Assembly: GCA_019090885.1 (NCBI GenBank)
Contig: JAHRVC010000075.1
Location: 1-47,358 of the forward strand
DNA from: Marinosulfonomonas sp.
Lineage (GTDB): Bacteria > Pseudomonadota > Alphaproteobacteria > Rhodobacterales > Rhodobacteraceae
Direction of reading: 5' to 3'
DNA: 47,358 bases
This document shows positions 33,535-42,700 of this stretch, in pieces. The position numbers and the translations under genes are program-made. Below the pieces are notes generated by a model that was not told the DNA's origin, made no database searches, and saw nothing but the letters and a program-made list of their open reading frames with translations. The stretch's first letter is position 1, and every line of letters starts with the position of its first letter.

Positions 33535-34236
33535 ATGACAAACCCATTTGACGAAGAAAATCATCCTCCGCGTCGGCGTCGTCGCATACTAGCCGGACTG
33601 CGGGCTAATTTCCTGACCGGGCTGGTCGTCGTTGCGCCCGTTAGTTTAACGATCTACCTAATTTCTACGGTTGTTGGCTGGATTGACAGCTGGGTGTTAC
33701 CATTCGTGCCGGGCAATTTTCGCCTCGACCAATATATCGGCATCGATTTACGTGGCGCCGGGGTCATTGTCTTTCTGATATTCACGATAATGGTTGGCTG
33801 GCTTGCCAAAGGCATTATCGGGCGGTCCTTTTTGGGCTGGGCCGAAGGTGTGGTGGACCGGATGCCGGTGGTCCGTTCTATTTACAACGGATTAAAGCAA
33901 ATAGCCGAGACGGTTTTTGCACAGACCGACACCTCGTTTGAAAAGGCCTGCCTTGTGGAATATCCGCGAAAAGGCATCTGGGCGATTGCTTTTATCTCAA
34001 CTAACGCTAAAGGAGAGGTAAACAAACGCATTCCAGTCGATGAACAATTGATCTCGGTATTTTTACCGACTACACCTAACCCCACTTCGGGGTTTCTATT
34101 ATTTGTGCCAAAATCTGATATTATGGAGTTAAGTATGAGTGTTGAAGACGCCGCAAAATTGGTAATTTCCGCAGGTCTTGTCTACCCGAACCCCAAGGAT
34201 CCCAACCAGCCAACCAAGCAGATCGAAGGCACGTAA
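33535..34236 (+). CDS. DUF502 family membrane protein
   Basis: 233 residues. After a basic N-terminus (PPRRRRRILAGLRANFLTGL) two hydrophobic spans follow, at about 25-50 and 72-92. The DUF502 core has DRMPVVRSIYNGLKQIAETVF and KACLVEYPRKGIWAIAFIS, with PTTPNPTSGFLLFVPKSDI later. The family sits in the inner membrane and its role is not established. No good ribosome site is seen. The LysE-type gene starts six bases after its stop, so the two may be co-transcribed. Confidence 0.88.
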   Translation: MTNPFDEENHPPRRRRRILAGLRANFLTGLVVVAPVSLTIYLISTVVGWIDSWVLPFVPGNFRLDQYIGIDLRGAGVIVFLIFTIMVGWLAKGIIGRSFLGWAEGVVDRMPVVRSIYNGLKQIAETVFAQTDTSFEKACLVEYPRKGIWAIAFISTNAKGEVNKRIPVDEQLISVFLPTTPNPTSGFLLFVPKSDIMELSMSVEDAAKLVISAGLVYPNPKDPNQPTKQIEGT

Positions 34237-34242
34237 AGAACC

Positions 34243-34851
34243 GTGTTCGCCGCTGCAACCACAGGGTTTGGAACCGCCTTTTCGTTGATTTTGGCGATTG
34301 GCGCACAAAATGCCTTTGTTTTGCGTCAGGGAATACTGCGCAAGCATGTTTTCTGGATTTGTCTGCTTTGCGCAAGTTCTGACGCCATATTGATAACCGC
34401 TGGGGTCTTCGGTTTTGGTGCTATCGTCCAAAACCACCCTATGTTGCCATCGATTATGGCCTGGGCTGGTGGGGGGTTTCTTTTATTCTATGGTGCAGCC
34501 CGGTTTCGCGCGGCACAACGAGGGGACTATAGTATGGTCCTTCAAGGCGAGTCCGCGCCCCTGATGTCGACATTAGCAATTGGGGCTGCCCTTACATGGG
34601 CCAACCCGCATGTCTATTTGGACACACTGGGGCTGATAGGTGCCGTGTCCACAAGGTTCCATGACCCATCGCAAAATTTGGTTTTTGCCCTAGGCGCAAT
34701 TTCAGCCAGTTTCATATTTTTCTTTGGTCTTGGGTATGGGGCTCGGATATTGGCGCCATACATGCAATCTCCCAAAGCATGGAAAATCCTGGACGTTGGC
34801 ATCGGTTCGTTAATGTGGATCATTGCAGCCGGGCTGCTTGCTGGCGTCTAA
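34243..34851 (+). CDS. LysE/ArgO-family amino acid exporter
   Basis: 202 residues with about six hydrophobic spans. The family signature ILAIGAQNAFVLRQGILRKHVFWI is at the N-terminus and ALTWANPHVYLDTLGLIGAV in the middle, close to LysE/ArgO, which export basic amino acids. The start is GTG, after a weak AAAGAA. The TAA stop overlaps the TAG stop of the convergent bdhA gene. Confidence 0.88.
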   Translation: MFAAATTGFGTAFSLILAIGAQNAFVLRQGILRKHVFWICLLCASSDAILITAGVFGFGAIVQNHPMLPSIMAWAGGGFLLFYGAARFRAAQRGDYSMVLQGESAPLMSTLAIGAALTWANPHVYLDTLGLIGAVSTRFHDPSQNLVFALGAISASFIFFFGLGYGARILAPYMQSPKAWKILDVGIGSLMWIIAAGLLAGV

Positions 34852-35621
34852 AGCGCCGTCCAACCGCCATCAATGCTGATCGTGGTGCCGGTTATCTGTG
34901 CCGCTGCATCAGAGCATAAGAACACCGCTGTTTCGCCAACCTGCCAGGTCGTGGCAAATTCCCGCGACGGCTGGCGCGCCAGCATGACCTCTTTAATCAC
35001 CGTTTCTCGATCCATGCCGTATTCCTTCATCGTGTCGGGTATCTGCGCCTCGACCAGCGGGGTCAGCACATAACCGGGACAGATCGCATTGCAGGTGATC
35101 GGATCTTCGGCGGTTTCCAGACCGACAGTTTTGGACAGGCCAACGATGCCGTGTTTGGCCGCAATATAGGCGACCTTATAGGGCGAGGCTGTCAGGCCAT
35201 GGGCCGAGGCAATATTGATCACCCTGCCCCAACCGGCAATACGCATCATCGGCAGCGCTGCGGCAATTGTGTGAAACGATGAGCTCAGGTTGATTGCGAT
35301 AATCGCATCCCATTTTTCGGGCGGAAAATCCTCAATCGGGGCGACATGCTGAATGCCGGCATTATTGACCAGAATGTCGCAAGCGCCCGCCTGTTCGATC
35401 AGGGCCCGGCACTCCTCGCCGCGCGACATATCGGCCTGAATATAGCGGGCCTGAATATTGTGTTCCTTGGCAATCCGGGCGGCAAGCGCGTGGTCTTCGG
35501 GCCGGTCGGTGAATGAGTTAAGGACGATGTTTGCACCAGCGCGCGCCAGCGTCTCGGCAACGCCCAATCCGATACCGGAATTTGAACCAGTGATGATCGC
35601 GGTTTTTCCAGATAACGTCAT
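34848..35621 (-). CDS. bdhA: 3-Hydroxybutyrate dehydrogenase
   Basis: 257-residue SDR that interconverts 3-hydroxybutyrate and acetoacetate in polyhydroxybutyrate turnover. Motifs: TGSNSGIG (12-19), NNAGIQHVAPIEDFP, the active-site SAHGLTASPYKVAYIAAKHG with Y-x3-K, and ETAEDPITCNAICPGYVLTPLVEAQIPD, characteristic of this subfamily. The ATG at 35621 has GAGGG five bases upstream; an earlier ATG at 35633 is rejected. Its stop codon overlaps that of the convergent LysE-type gene. Confidence 0.93.
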   Translation of the reverse strand: MTLSGKTAIITGSNSGIGLGVAETLARAGANIVLNSFTDRPEDHALAARIAKEHNIQARYIQADMSRGEECRALIEQAGACDILVNNAGIQHVAPIEDFPPEKWDAIIAINLSSSFHTIAAALPMMRIAGWGRVINIASAHGLTASPYKVAYIAAKHGIVGLSKTVGLETAEDPITCNAICPGYVLTPLVEAQIPDTMKEYGMDRETVIKEVMLARQPSREFATTWQVGETAVFLCSDAAAQITGTTISIDGGWTAL

Positions 35622-35704
35622 GCGTGCCCTCATTTTTACTTACGCCATACTATGTGCACGCGCCGCAAGTTACAGGACAAAACAGCATTACCGGGTCACA
35701 AAAC

Positions 35705-35733
35705 AAAAAAAACGCCCGCACGAAGCGGGCGTT
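35705..35733 (-). terminator. Rho-independent terminator upstream of bdhA
   Basis: A perfect nine-base stem, AACGCCCGC with GCGGGCGTT, and a five-base loop is followed on the minus strand by eight T. It lies before bdhA, so it does not end that gene. It must end a short transcript starting between about 35800 and 35900, or act as an attenuator. Confidence 0.75.
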
Positions 35734-35747
35734 AAAGTTATTGAGGC

Positions 35748-35816
35748 AGGTTTCATACAGGCAAGAAACCTATCGAGCAGTGGCGTCTTTATACGCGACA
35801 CATTGCTCACCTCCAA
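35748..35816 (-). ncRNA. Short leader-like transcript with a four-codon ORF
   Basis: On the minus strand a strong GGAGG is followed six bases later by ATG-TGT-CGC-GTA-TAA (35803-35789), a peptide of only Met-Cys-Arg-Val. A hairpin (AGGTTTC/GAAACCT, 35748-35754 with 35765-35771) and then the terminator at 35705-35733 follow. Ribosome site, tiny ORF, hairpin and terminator look like a leader or a small RNA. No promoter could be fixed. A longer frame from GTG at 35810 is possible but its start is too close to the ribosome site. Confidence 0.4.
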
Positions 35817-35894
35817 GCTAAAAGTTTGAAAAGGTTAAAAGACCCGGTTACGGTTTGGCCTAATAAATCAAGGCCACAGGGGATTGTTGCCAAA

Positions 35895-37709
35895 ATGAAA
35901 CCTAACTATTTCCAAATTCTGCACGTCGGATTAGCTGCTTTTCTTCTGGTTGTTGGCGCTTCGCCAGTGACCGCAGAACCAAGCCACGCAATAGCTATGT
36001 ATGGCGATCCGGTGTTACCACCTGATTTTGTGTCGCTGCCTTATGCCAACCCGGATGCGCCAAAAGGTGGGCGCATTGTTTTTGCCCAGCCCGGTAGCTT
36101 TGATTCCCTGAACCCCCATATCCTGAAAGGACGCGCGCCCTGGGCCGTCAGGGCCCATGTTTTTGAATCTCTCATGGGGCGTTCATACGATGAACCATTC
36201 ACCCTATACGGTCTTCTGGCCGAATCGGTTGAGGCTGGAGCAGAGCGTAAATGGGTTGAATTCACCCTGCGCCCCGAAGCGCGTTTTTCCGACGGCAGCC
36301 CGGTTACAGTCCAAGATGTGATGTGGTCATTTGAAACCCTCGGAACCCAAGGCCACCCGCGTTACGAAGGCGCCTGGAAACAAGTCGAAACCATGGAGCA
36401 AACCGGCCCGCGTTCGGTGCGCTTTACCTTCAACAGCGACAATCGCGAACTTGCGCTGTTGATGGGGCTGCGTCCGATCCTGAAAAAATCCCAGTGGGAC
36501 ACGCGCGAGTTTGGCGAAAGCGGCCTTGATCTGGTGCCGATTGGCAGCTCGCCCTATGTGATCGACGACTTTGATCCTGCCCGTTTCATCTCACTCAAGC
36601 GCAACCCGGATTATTGGGGCAAAGACCTTGGCTTCATGCGCGGTCAGGCGAACTTTGATGAGATCCGCTATGATTTCTACGGCGACGGCGACATCGTATT
36701 TGAGGCGTTCAAATCCGGCGCGGCCAACACCTATCGGGAAGGCAATGCCGCTAAATGGGACGCACAATATGATTTTCCCCGGGTGCGGTCCGGCGAGATC
36801 GTTAAATCCATTGTCCCGCATCAGCGACCCTCGGGCATCAAAGGGTTTGTGATGAACAGCCGCAGTTCCGTTTTCAAAGACTGGCGGGTGCGCGCGGCAA
36901 TGATCCATGCGTTTAATTTTGAATATATCAACGAAACCATAACCGGCGGTGTGCAGCCGCGGATCAAAAGCTATTTTTCCAATTCGGTCCTTGGCAAGTC
37001 GGATGGGCCGGCCCAAGGGCGGGTGCGGGAATTGTTGCTTCCCTACGCCGATGAACTTCCGCCCGGCACGATCGAGGGCTATGCCCTGCCCGTCAGTGAC
37101 GGCAGCGAGCGTAACCGCGCCAACCTTCGCACCGCGACCAGACTGTTGGAAGATGCCGGATGGCAGGTGCAGGACGGTATTTTAAAAAACGCCGATGGTA
37201 AGGTTTTCACCTTTGAAATTCTGCTCAGTCAGGGGGCGACTGAAACACAGACAATCTTTGACCTTTACAGTGCGGCACTGGAACGTCTGGGAATCGTCGC
37301 CACCGTCAGCACCGTTGACAGCGCCCAATACCGGGAACGCACCAACACCTATGATTTTGACATGGCGTTTTATCTGCGCGGCTTGTCCCTGTCTCCGGGC
37401 AGCGAGCAATATCTTTATTGGGGCAGCGACGGCATCGACAAACCCGGCACCCGCAACTGGATGGGGATGGACAGCCCCCCCGCCGAAGCGATGATCGAGG
37501 CGCTTTTGACCGCCGACAGTCAACAAGATTTCCGCGCCGCCGCCAAAGCCCTTGACCGCATACTGACTGCCGGGCGATATGTGATCCCGATTTGGTTTGC
37601 CGACTACTCTCGGCTGGCACATGCACGTCAGTTGCAATTTCCTGACCGGTTGCCAATGTATGGCGACTGGATCGGATTTCAGCCTGACGTATGGTGGTGG
37701 GAAGAATGA
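35895..37709 (+). CDS. ABC transporter substrate-binding protein, family 5 (YejA-like)
   Basis: 604 residues with a signal peptide (cleavage after about residue 27, SPVTA-EP). The mature part is a full SBP family 5 protein: HAIAMYGDPVLPPDFVSLPYANPDAPKGG is typical of the YejA group, and FDSLNPHILKG and RPEARFSDGSPVTVQDVMWSFE follow. It binds a peptide or peptide-like solute in the periplasm. No permease or ATPase genes stand next to it here. The frame is open to 35826, but the signal peptide fixes the start at 35895. Confidence 0.88.
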   Translation: MKPNYFQILHVGLAAFLLVVGASPVTAEPSHAIAMYGDPVLPPDFVSLPYANPDAPKGGRIVFAQPGSFDSLNPHILKGRAPWAVRAHVFESLMGRSYDEPFTLYGLLAESVEAGAERKWVEFTLRPEARFSDGSPVTVQDVMWSFETLGTQGHPRYEGAWKQVETMEQTGPRSVRFTFNSDNRELALLMGLRPILKKSQWDTREFGESGLDLVPIGSSPYVIDDFDPARFISLKRNPDYWGKDLGFMRGQANFDEIRYDFYGDGDIVFEAFKSGAANTYREGNAAKWDAQYDFPRVRSGEIVKSIVPHQRPSGIKGFVMNSRSSVFKDWRVRAAMIHAFNFEYINETITGGVQPRIKSYFSNSVLGKSDGPAQGRVRELLLPYADELPPGTIEGYALPVSDGSERNRANLRTATRLLEDAGWQVQDGILKNADGKVFTFEILLSQGATETQTIFDLYSAALERLGIVATVSTVDSAQYRERTNTYDFDMAFYLRGLSLSPGSEQYLYWGSDGIDKPGTRNWMGMDSPPAEAMIEALLTADSQQDFRAAAKALDRILTAGRYVIPIWFADYSRLAHARQLQFPDRLPMYGDWIGFQPDVWWWEE

Positions 37710-37819
37710 AAAAGATAGTATTGACGATGATGTTTTTGATGCTGGCGTCGTGCGGCACAGTGGCTGGTGTGGGCGATGACCTGTCGGCTGGCGCGCGCAC
37801 CGTTCAAGGCTGGTTCTAA
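37706..37819 (+). CDS. Entericidin-like small lipoprotein
   Basis: A 37-residue ORF. It begins MKKIVLTMMFLML, has a lipobox ASCG with the acceptor cysteine at residue 16, and continues GTVAGVGDDLSAGARTVQGWF. The small Gly/Ala/Asp-rich mature part with a final aromatic residue fits the entericidin A/B group. Its ATG overlaps the stop of the substrate-binding protein as ATGA, so it is translated by coupling. Too short for most gene finders. Confidence 0.72.
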   Translation: MKKIVLTMMFLMLASCGTVAGVGDDLSAGARTVQGWF

Positions 37820-37864
37820 TCATCACTGGCGGCCTAAAATAATTGCGCCGTCGCGGAGGTTTTC

Positions 37865-38515
37865 GTGATTAAACTCGACATCTTGTCCGACCCTATTTGC
37901 CCGTGGTGCTATATTGGCAAAGCCAATCTGGATCGCGCGCTGGCGTCGCACCCGGATCATCCCTTCGCGATTGAGTGGCATCCGTTTCAGCTAAACCCAG
38001 ACATGCCCGAGGGCGGGATGGATCGGCGGACCTATCTGGAAACCAAATTTGGTGGCCAAAAAGAAGCCGTGCAGGCCTATACGCCCGTGGTTGAAGCCGC
38101 CGGGGCCGCCGGGCTGGAAATTAATTTCGAAGCGATGGAAAAGACTCCCAATACGCTGAACGCACATCGCCTGATCCATTGGGCGGGCCTTGAGGGGCGT
38201 CAAACACCGGTCGTTTCAGCGCTGTTTCGCGCCTACTTCAAAGAGGGCCGCGATATTGGCGACAGCGACGTATTGATTGATATCGCCGAAAAGATGGAAA
38301 TGGACGGGGCGATGACGCGCAAGTTGCTAAGCGGAACGGCGGACGCGGATGATATCCGTGCGCGCGATGCCAATGCCCGCAAACGTGGCGTGACCGGCGT
38401 GCCGACATTCATCATCGCCAATCAACATGTTCTACCCGGCGCGCAGCCGCCTGAATTATGGGCGCAGGTGCTGGACGAATTGGCGGCCCGGCCAACTGAC
38501 CCAACAGATGGATAA
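37865..38515 (+). CDS. DsbA-family oxidoreductase (FrnE-like)
   Basis: 216 residues of the thioredoxin-like DsbA fold with a C12-P-W-C15 motif (DPICPWCYIG) at the N-terminus and the cis-proline loop GVTGVPTFII near residue 180. No signal peptide, so cytoplasmic, as for FrnE or 2-hydroxychromene-2-carboxylate isomerase relatives. Redox partner unknown. GTG start with GGAGG at good distance. The 3' end overlaps the MFS gene by eight bases. Confidence 0.88.
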   Translation: MIKLDILSDPICPWCYIGKANLDRALASHPDHPFAIEWHPFQLNPDMPEGGMDRRTYLETKFGGQKEAVQAYTPVVEAAGAAGLEINFEAMEKTPNTLNAHRLIHWAGLEGRQTPVVSALFRAYFKEGRDIGDSDVLIDIAEKMEMDGAMTRKLLSGTADADDIRARDANARKRGVTGVPTFIIANQHVLPGAQPPELWAQVLDELAARPTDPTDG

Positions 38516-39713
38516 AATTAGACGCCTGCGGATGCCGGAATTTGTGGCATTGCTGGCGTTTCTGTTTGCGACGGTGGCCTTTTCCATCGACGCGATGCTG
38601 CCCGGCCTGCCCCAGATCGCAGCCGAGCTGACCCCGGACGCGGTAAACCGTGCCCAGTTGTTAATTCTGATATTCATGTTTGGAATTGGCTTTGGCACGA
38701 TCATTGCCGGGCCGGTGTCGGATGCTTTTGGGCGCAAAATCACCGTTACCATGGGGATGGCTATTTATGCGTTTGGCGCAGCGCTGGCCTATTTTGCGCA
38801 ATCGCTGGAATTGGTTCTGGTCGCGCGCGCCATTCAGGGCTTTGGCACCGCCGCGCCGCGGATCGTCGCGCTGGCGATAATACGGGATCTTTATGAAGGG
38901 CGTCGGATGGCGCAGATTACGTCGCTGACGCAAACCGTTTTCATGGTGATCCCGGCGGTTGCACCCTTTATCGGGTCCTATGTGATTGACGCTTTTGGCT
39001 GGCGCTCGCTATTCATCCTGTTCGTCATTTTCGCGCTGATTAACACGCTTTGGCTAAACCTGCGCCAGCCCGAAACACTGTCGCGTGAAAAGCGACGCCC
39101 CCTGAATCCAACCAAGGTTTTACAGGCATTTAAGGAAGTCACATCAAACCGCCGGGTGATGATATACACCGCAGCCCTGACGCTTGGATCGGTGCAGATG
39201 ACGGGAATGCTGGCGTCGGTTCAGCCAATTTATGATGTAACCTATGGCCGGGCGGATGCGTTTCCGACGTGGTTTGCCCTGTCGGCCCTGCTTGCAGCGG
39301 CCGGGCCGGTTCTGAATGCGGTGGTGGTCTTGCGGATCGGAATGCGACGGTTGGCGATGTGGGCCTATGGGCTGCAAACAGTTTTGGCGTTGGCATTTTT
39401 TATCGCTTACCAAACTGGCGCGCTGTCACCGACGGCCAGCTTTGTGCTTTGGTTCATCTGGTCATCGTCGATTTTCATCATGGCGGGGCTGACTTTTGGC
39501 AATCTGATCGCACTTGCCTTGCAACCGCTTGGCCATATCGCTGGCACAGCGGCCTCGGTAATCAACGCGGTGTCGATCATCGTGTCTGTGTCTTTGGCGA
39601 TCGGGATCGGTCAGGCATTTAACGGAACTCCGGTGCCGCTACTGATCGCGACGGTGGTTTGTTCTGCCGCAGCCTTTTGGTTGATACGGGGCACAACCGA
39701 CGACCCGAGTTAA
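38508..39713 (+). CDS. MFS drug efflux transporter, Bcr/CflA family
   Basis: 401 residues, 12 predicted spans. The Bcr/CflA pattern is seen in FSIDAMLPGLPQIAAEL, the GPVSDAFGRKITVTMGM loop between spans 2 and 3, and ARAIQGFGTAAPRIVALAIIRDLYEG. It is a proton-driven exporter of small hydrophobic compounds. The ATG at 38508 overlaps the preceding gene; another at 38532 is possible. It converges on mfd with only two bases between the stop codons. Confidence 0.88.
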   Translation: MDKIRRLRMPEFVALLAFLFATVAFSIDAMLPGLPQIAAELTPDAVNRAQLLILIFMFGIGFGTIIAGPVSDAFGRKITVTMGMAIYAFGAALAYFAQSLELVLVARAIQGFGTAAPRIVALAIIRDLYEGRRMAQITSLTQTVFMVIPAVAPFIGSYVIDAFGWRSLFILFVIFALINTLWLNLRQPETLSREKRRPLNPTKVLQAFKEVTSNRRVMIYTAALTLGSVQMTGMLASVQPIYDVTYGRADAFPTWFALSALLAAAGPVLNAVVVLRIGMRRLAMWAYGLQTVLALAFFIAYQTGALSPTASFVLWFIWSSSIFIMAGLTFGNLIALALQPLGHIAGTAASVINAVSIIVSVSLAIGIGQAFNGTPVPLLIATVVCSAAAFWLIRGTTDDPS

Positions 39714-39715
39714 AC

Positions 39716-42700
39716 TCAGCCCTTTGCCTGCACCCGCAGATCGCGGGCAATCGCAAAAGCCCCCTTGATCTTGTCGCTGTTTTTCTTCCAGTCCCGGCGC
39801 ACGACGATCTTGTTGTCTTTGACTTTCGCAAGACCGCGCTGCGCGTGGATGAATTCAACCAGCCCGGCGGGGTTGGCGTATTTGTCGTTGTGAAACTGGA
39901 TCGTCGCGCCCTTGGGTCCGGCGTCAAGACGCGCGATCCCGGCCCGTTTGCATTCGCCCTTGATCCGCACGACCAACAGCAAAGTGTTAACCTCTTTGGG
40001 CAGTTTGCCGAAGCGGTCGATCAGCTCGGCGGCAAACCCTTCCAACTCGACCTTGGAATGCAGGCCTGACAGGCGGCGATACAGGCCAAGGCGTACGTCA
40101 AGATCGGGCACATAGGCCTCGGGGATCAGCACCGGCACGCCCAGATTGATCGTTGGGGCCCATTGATCGTCAGTCTCTGTCAGACCTTCCATTTCGCCGG
40201 ATCTGATCTTGGCAATCGCCTCTTCCAGCATAGATTGGTAAAGCTCATAGCCGACCTCACGGATTTGGCCAGATTGCTCTTCGCCCAACAGATTGCCAGC
40301 ACCGCGAATATCCAGATCCTGACTGGCCAGCGTGAACCCGGCCCCAAGTGTGTCCAGCGAGCCCAACACACGCAAACGCTTTTCTGCCGTCACCGTCAGT
40401 TTGCCGCGCGGTTTGGTTGTCAGATAGGCATAGGCGCGTGTCTTGGAGCGCCCGACCCGGCCACGGATTTGATAAAGCTGGGCCAGCCCGAACATATCGG
40501 CGCGGTGAATGACCATCGTGTTGGCCGTCGGAATATCCAGCCCGCTTTCAACGATCGTGGTGGCCAGCAACACATCATATTTGCCGTCATAAAACGCGTT
40601 CATCCGGTCATCAAGTTGGCCCGCCGCCATCTGCCCATGGGCAGTTACGACCGTCAGTTCGGGCAATTGTTCGCGCAGATATGCCTCAATCTCGGGCAGG
40701 TCGGAAATGCGCGGAACCACGTAAAACGACTGGCCGCCGCGGTAATGTTCGCGCAGCAGACCTTCGCGAATGGTGATGGCGTCGAACTCGCTGATGTAGG
40801 TGCGGATTGCCAGCCGGTCGACTGGCGGCGTGCCGATGATCGACAGATCGCGCACGCCGGTCAGCGACAATTGCAGGGTGCGCGGGATCGGCGTGGCGGT
40901 CAGGGTCAGCACATGCACGTCCGTGCGCATCTGTTTCAGGCGCTCTTTGTGGCTGACACCGAAACGCTGCTCTTCGTCGATGACCAACAGGCCGAGCGAT
41001 TTGAAACGGATATTTTTGGCCAGCAACGCATGGGTGCCAATGACGATATCGACAGTTCCGGCGGCCATTTCATCACGGGTTCGGGCCGCATCACTGGTGC
41101 TGACAAACCGGGACAATTGCCGCACGTTGATCGGAAAGCCGCGAAACCGTTCGGCGAAACTATTGTAATGCTGACGCGCCAACAGGGTCGTCGGCGCAAT
41201 CACCGCCACCTGCGCGCCTGACATGGCGGCCACAAAAGCGGCGCGCATCGCGACCTCGGTTTTGCCAAAGCCCACATCGCCGCAGATCAGCCGATCCATC
41301 GGGCGGCCTGCCGACAGATCGTCCAGAACATCCGCAATCGCGCTCTGCTGATCGTCGGTTTCCTGATAGGGAAAACGTGCGTTGAACGCGTCAGAGATAC
41401 CTACGGGCGGTTCCATTATCGGGGCTTTACGAAGGACGCGTTCAGCGGCAATTCGGATCAGCTTGTCAGCAATCTCCAGTATGTTCTTTTTCAGCCGGGC
41501 CTTTTTGGCCTGCCATGCGCCGCCACCCAAACGATCAAGCAGGCCTTCTTCGTGGCCATAGCGGCTAAGCAATTCGATGTTTTCAACCGGCAGGAACAAC
41601 CGATCACCGCCGGCATATTCCAGCAAAATACATTCGTGTGCAGCCCCCAAGGCACTGACCACTTCCAAGCCCTGATAACGGCCCAGCCCGTGATCCACAT
41701 GTACCACCAGATCGCCCGGTGACAGGCTTTGCGCCTCGGTCAGGAAATTTTCAGCACGGCGTTTCTTTTTTACCGCGCGGATCAAACGGTCGCCCAGAAT
41801 ATCCTGCTCGGCAATCACTGTAAGGCCGTTGCCTTCAAAGCCATGTTCCAGCGCCCAGACCGTTAGCCAGACACCGCCCTTGCCCGCAGGCACATCACGA
41901 AAATCGTCGATCAAAACCGCGCCGGTCAAACCCTGATCTTCCATCAGGCCTTGCAGGCGTTCACGAGACCCAGCCGAATAACTGGCGACGATCACCTGAC
42001 CACCGACGCGTTTAGCCTCAACATGATCCTCAAGCGCGCCAAACAGGCTGACGCTTTCCAACTGGCGTTCAGGCGAAAAATTGCGCCCGATCCGCCCGCC
42101 TGCATCAATCACACCGGGGCCGGTTGGCTGGGACAGCGGGTTCATCTGGATCATCCGACGGCTGGCCAAAGCCTTGGACCACGCGTCATCGTCCAGATAC
42201 AGCAAATCAGGCGCGGACGGTTTATAGACCGTGTCCATCCGGTTTTTCTGATCAAGCGCATGGCGACGGGTTTCGTACTGATCCTCGATGGATTCCCAAC
42301 GTGACAGGCGCGATGGCGTGACCTGATCATCGACACAAACCGTGCCCTTGGGCAGATAGTCAAAAATCGTCTCAAGTTCTTCGTGGAAGAACGCCAGCCA
42401 GTGTTCAATACCCTGATGTTTGCGCCCGGCACTGACGGCCTCATATAGTGGATCATCAATGCCTACGGCGCCAAACTCGATCCGGTAATTCTGGCGGAAC
42501 CGCGTGATCGCGGCCTCATCCAAAATAACCTCGCAAACCGGGGCCAGTTCGACGACCGACAGCTTTTCGATTGTGCGTTGGGTGGCCGGGTCAAAACGGC
42601 GCGCGCCGTCCAGAACGTCGCCAAACAGATCAAGGCGCACCGGGCCGGTGTCGCCGGGGGGATAGATGTCGATGATGCCGCCGCGAACCGCATAGTCGCC

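Noticed and set aside
40163-41221. A 352-codon open frame on the plus strand
   Set aside because: It mirrors the helicase part of mfd and has low-complexity Arg/Gln/His content typical of a shadow frame.
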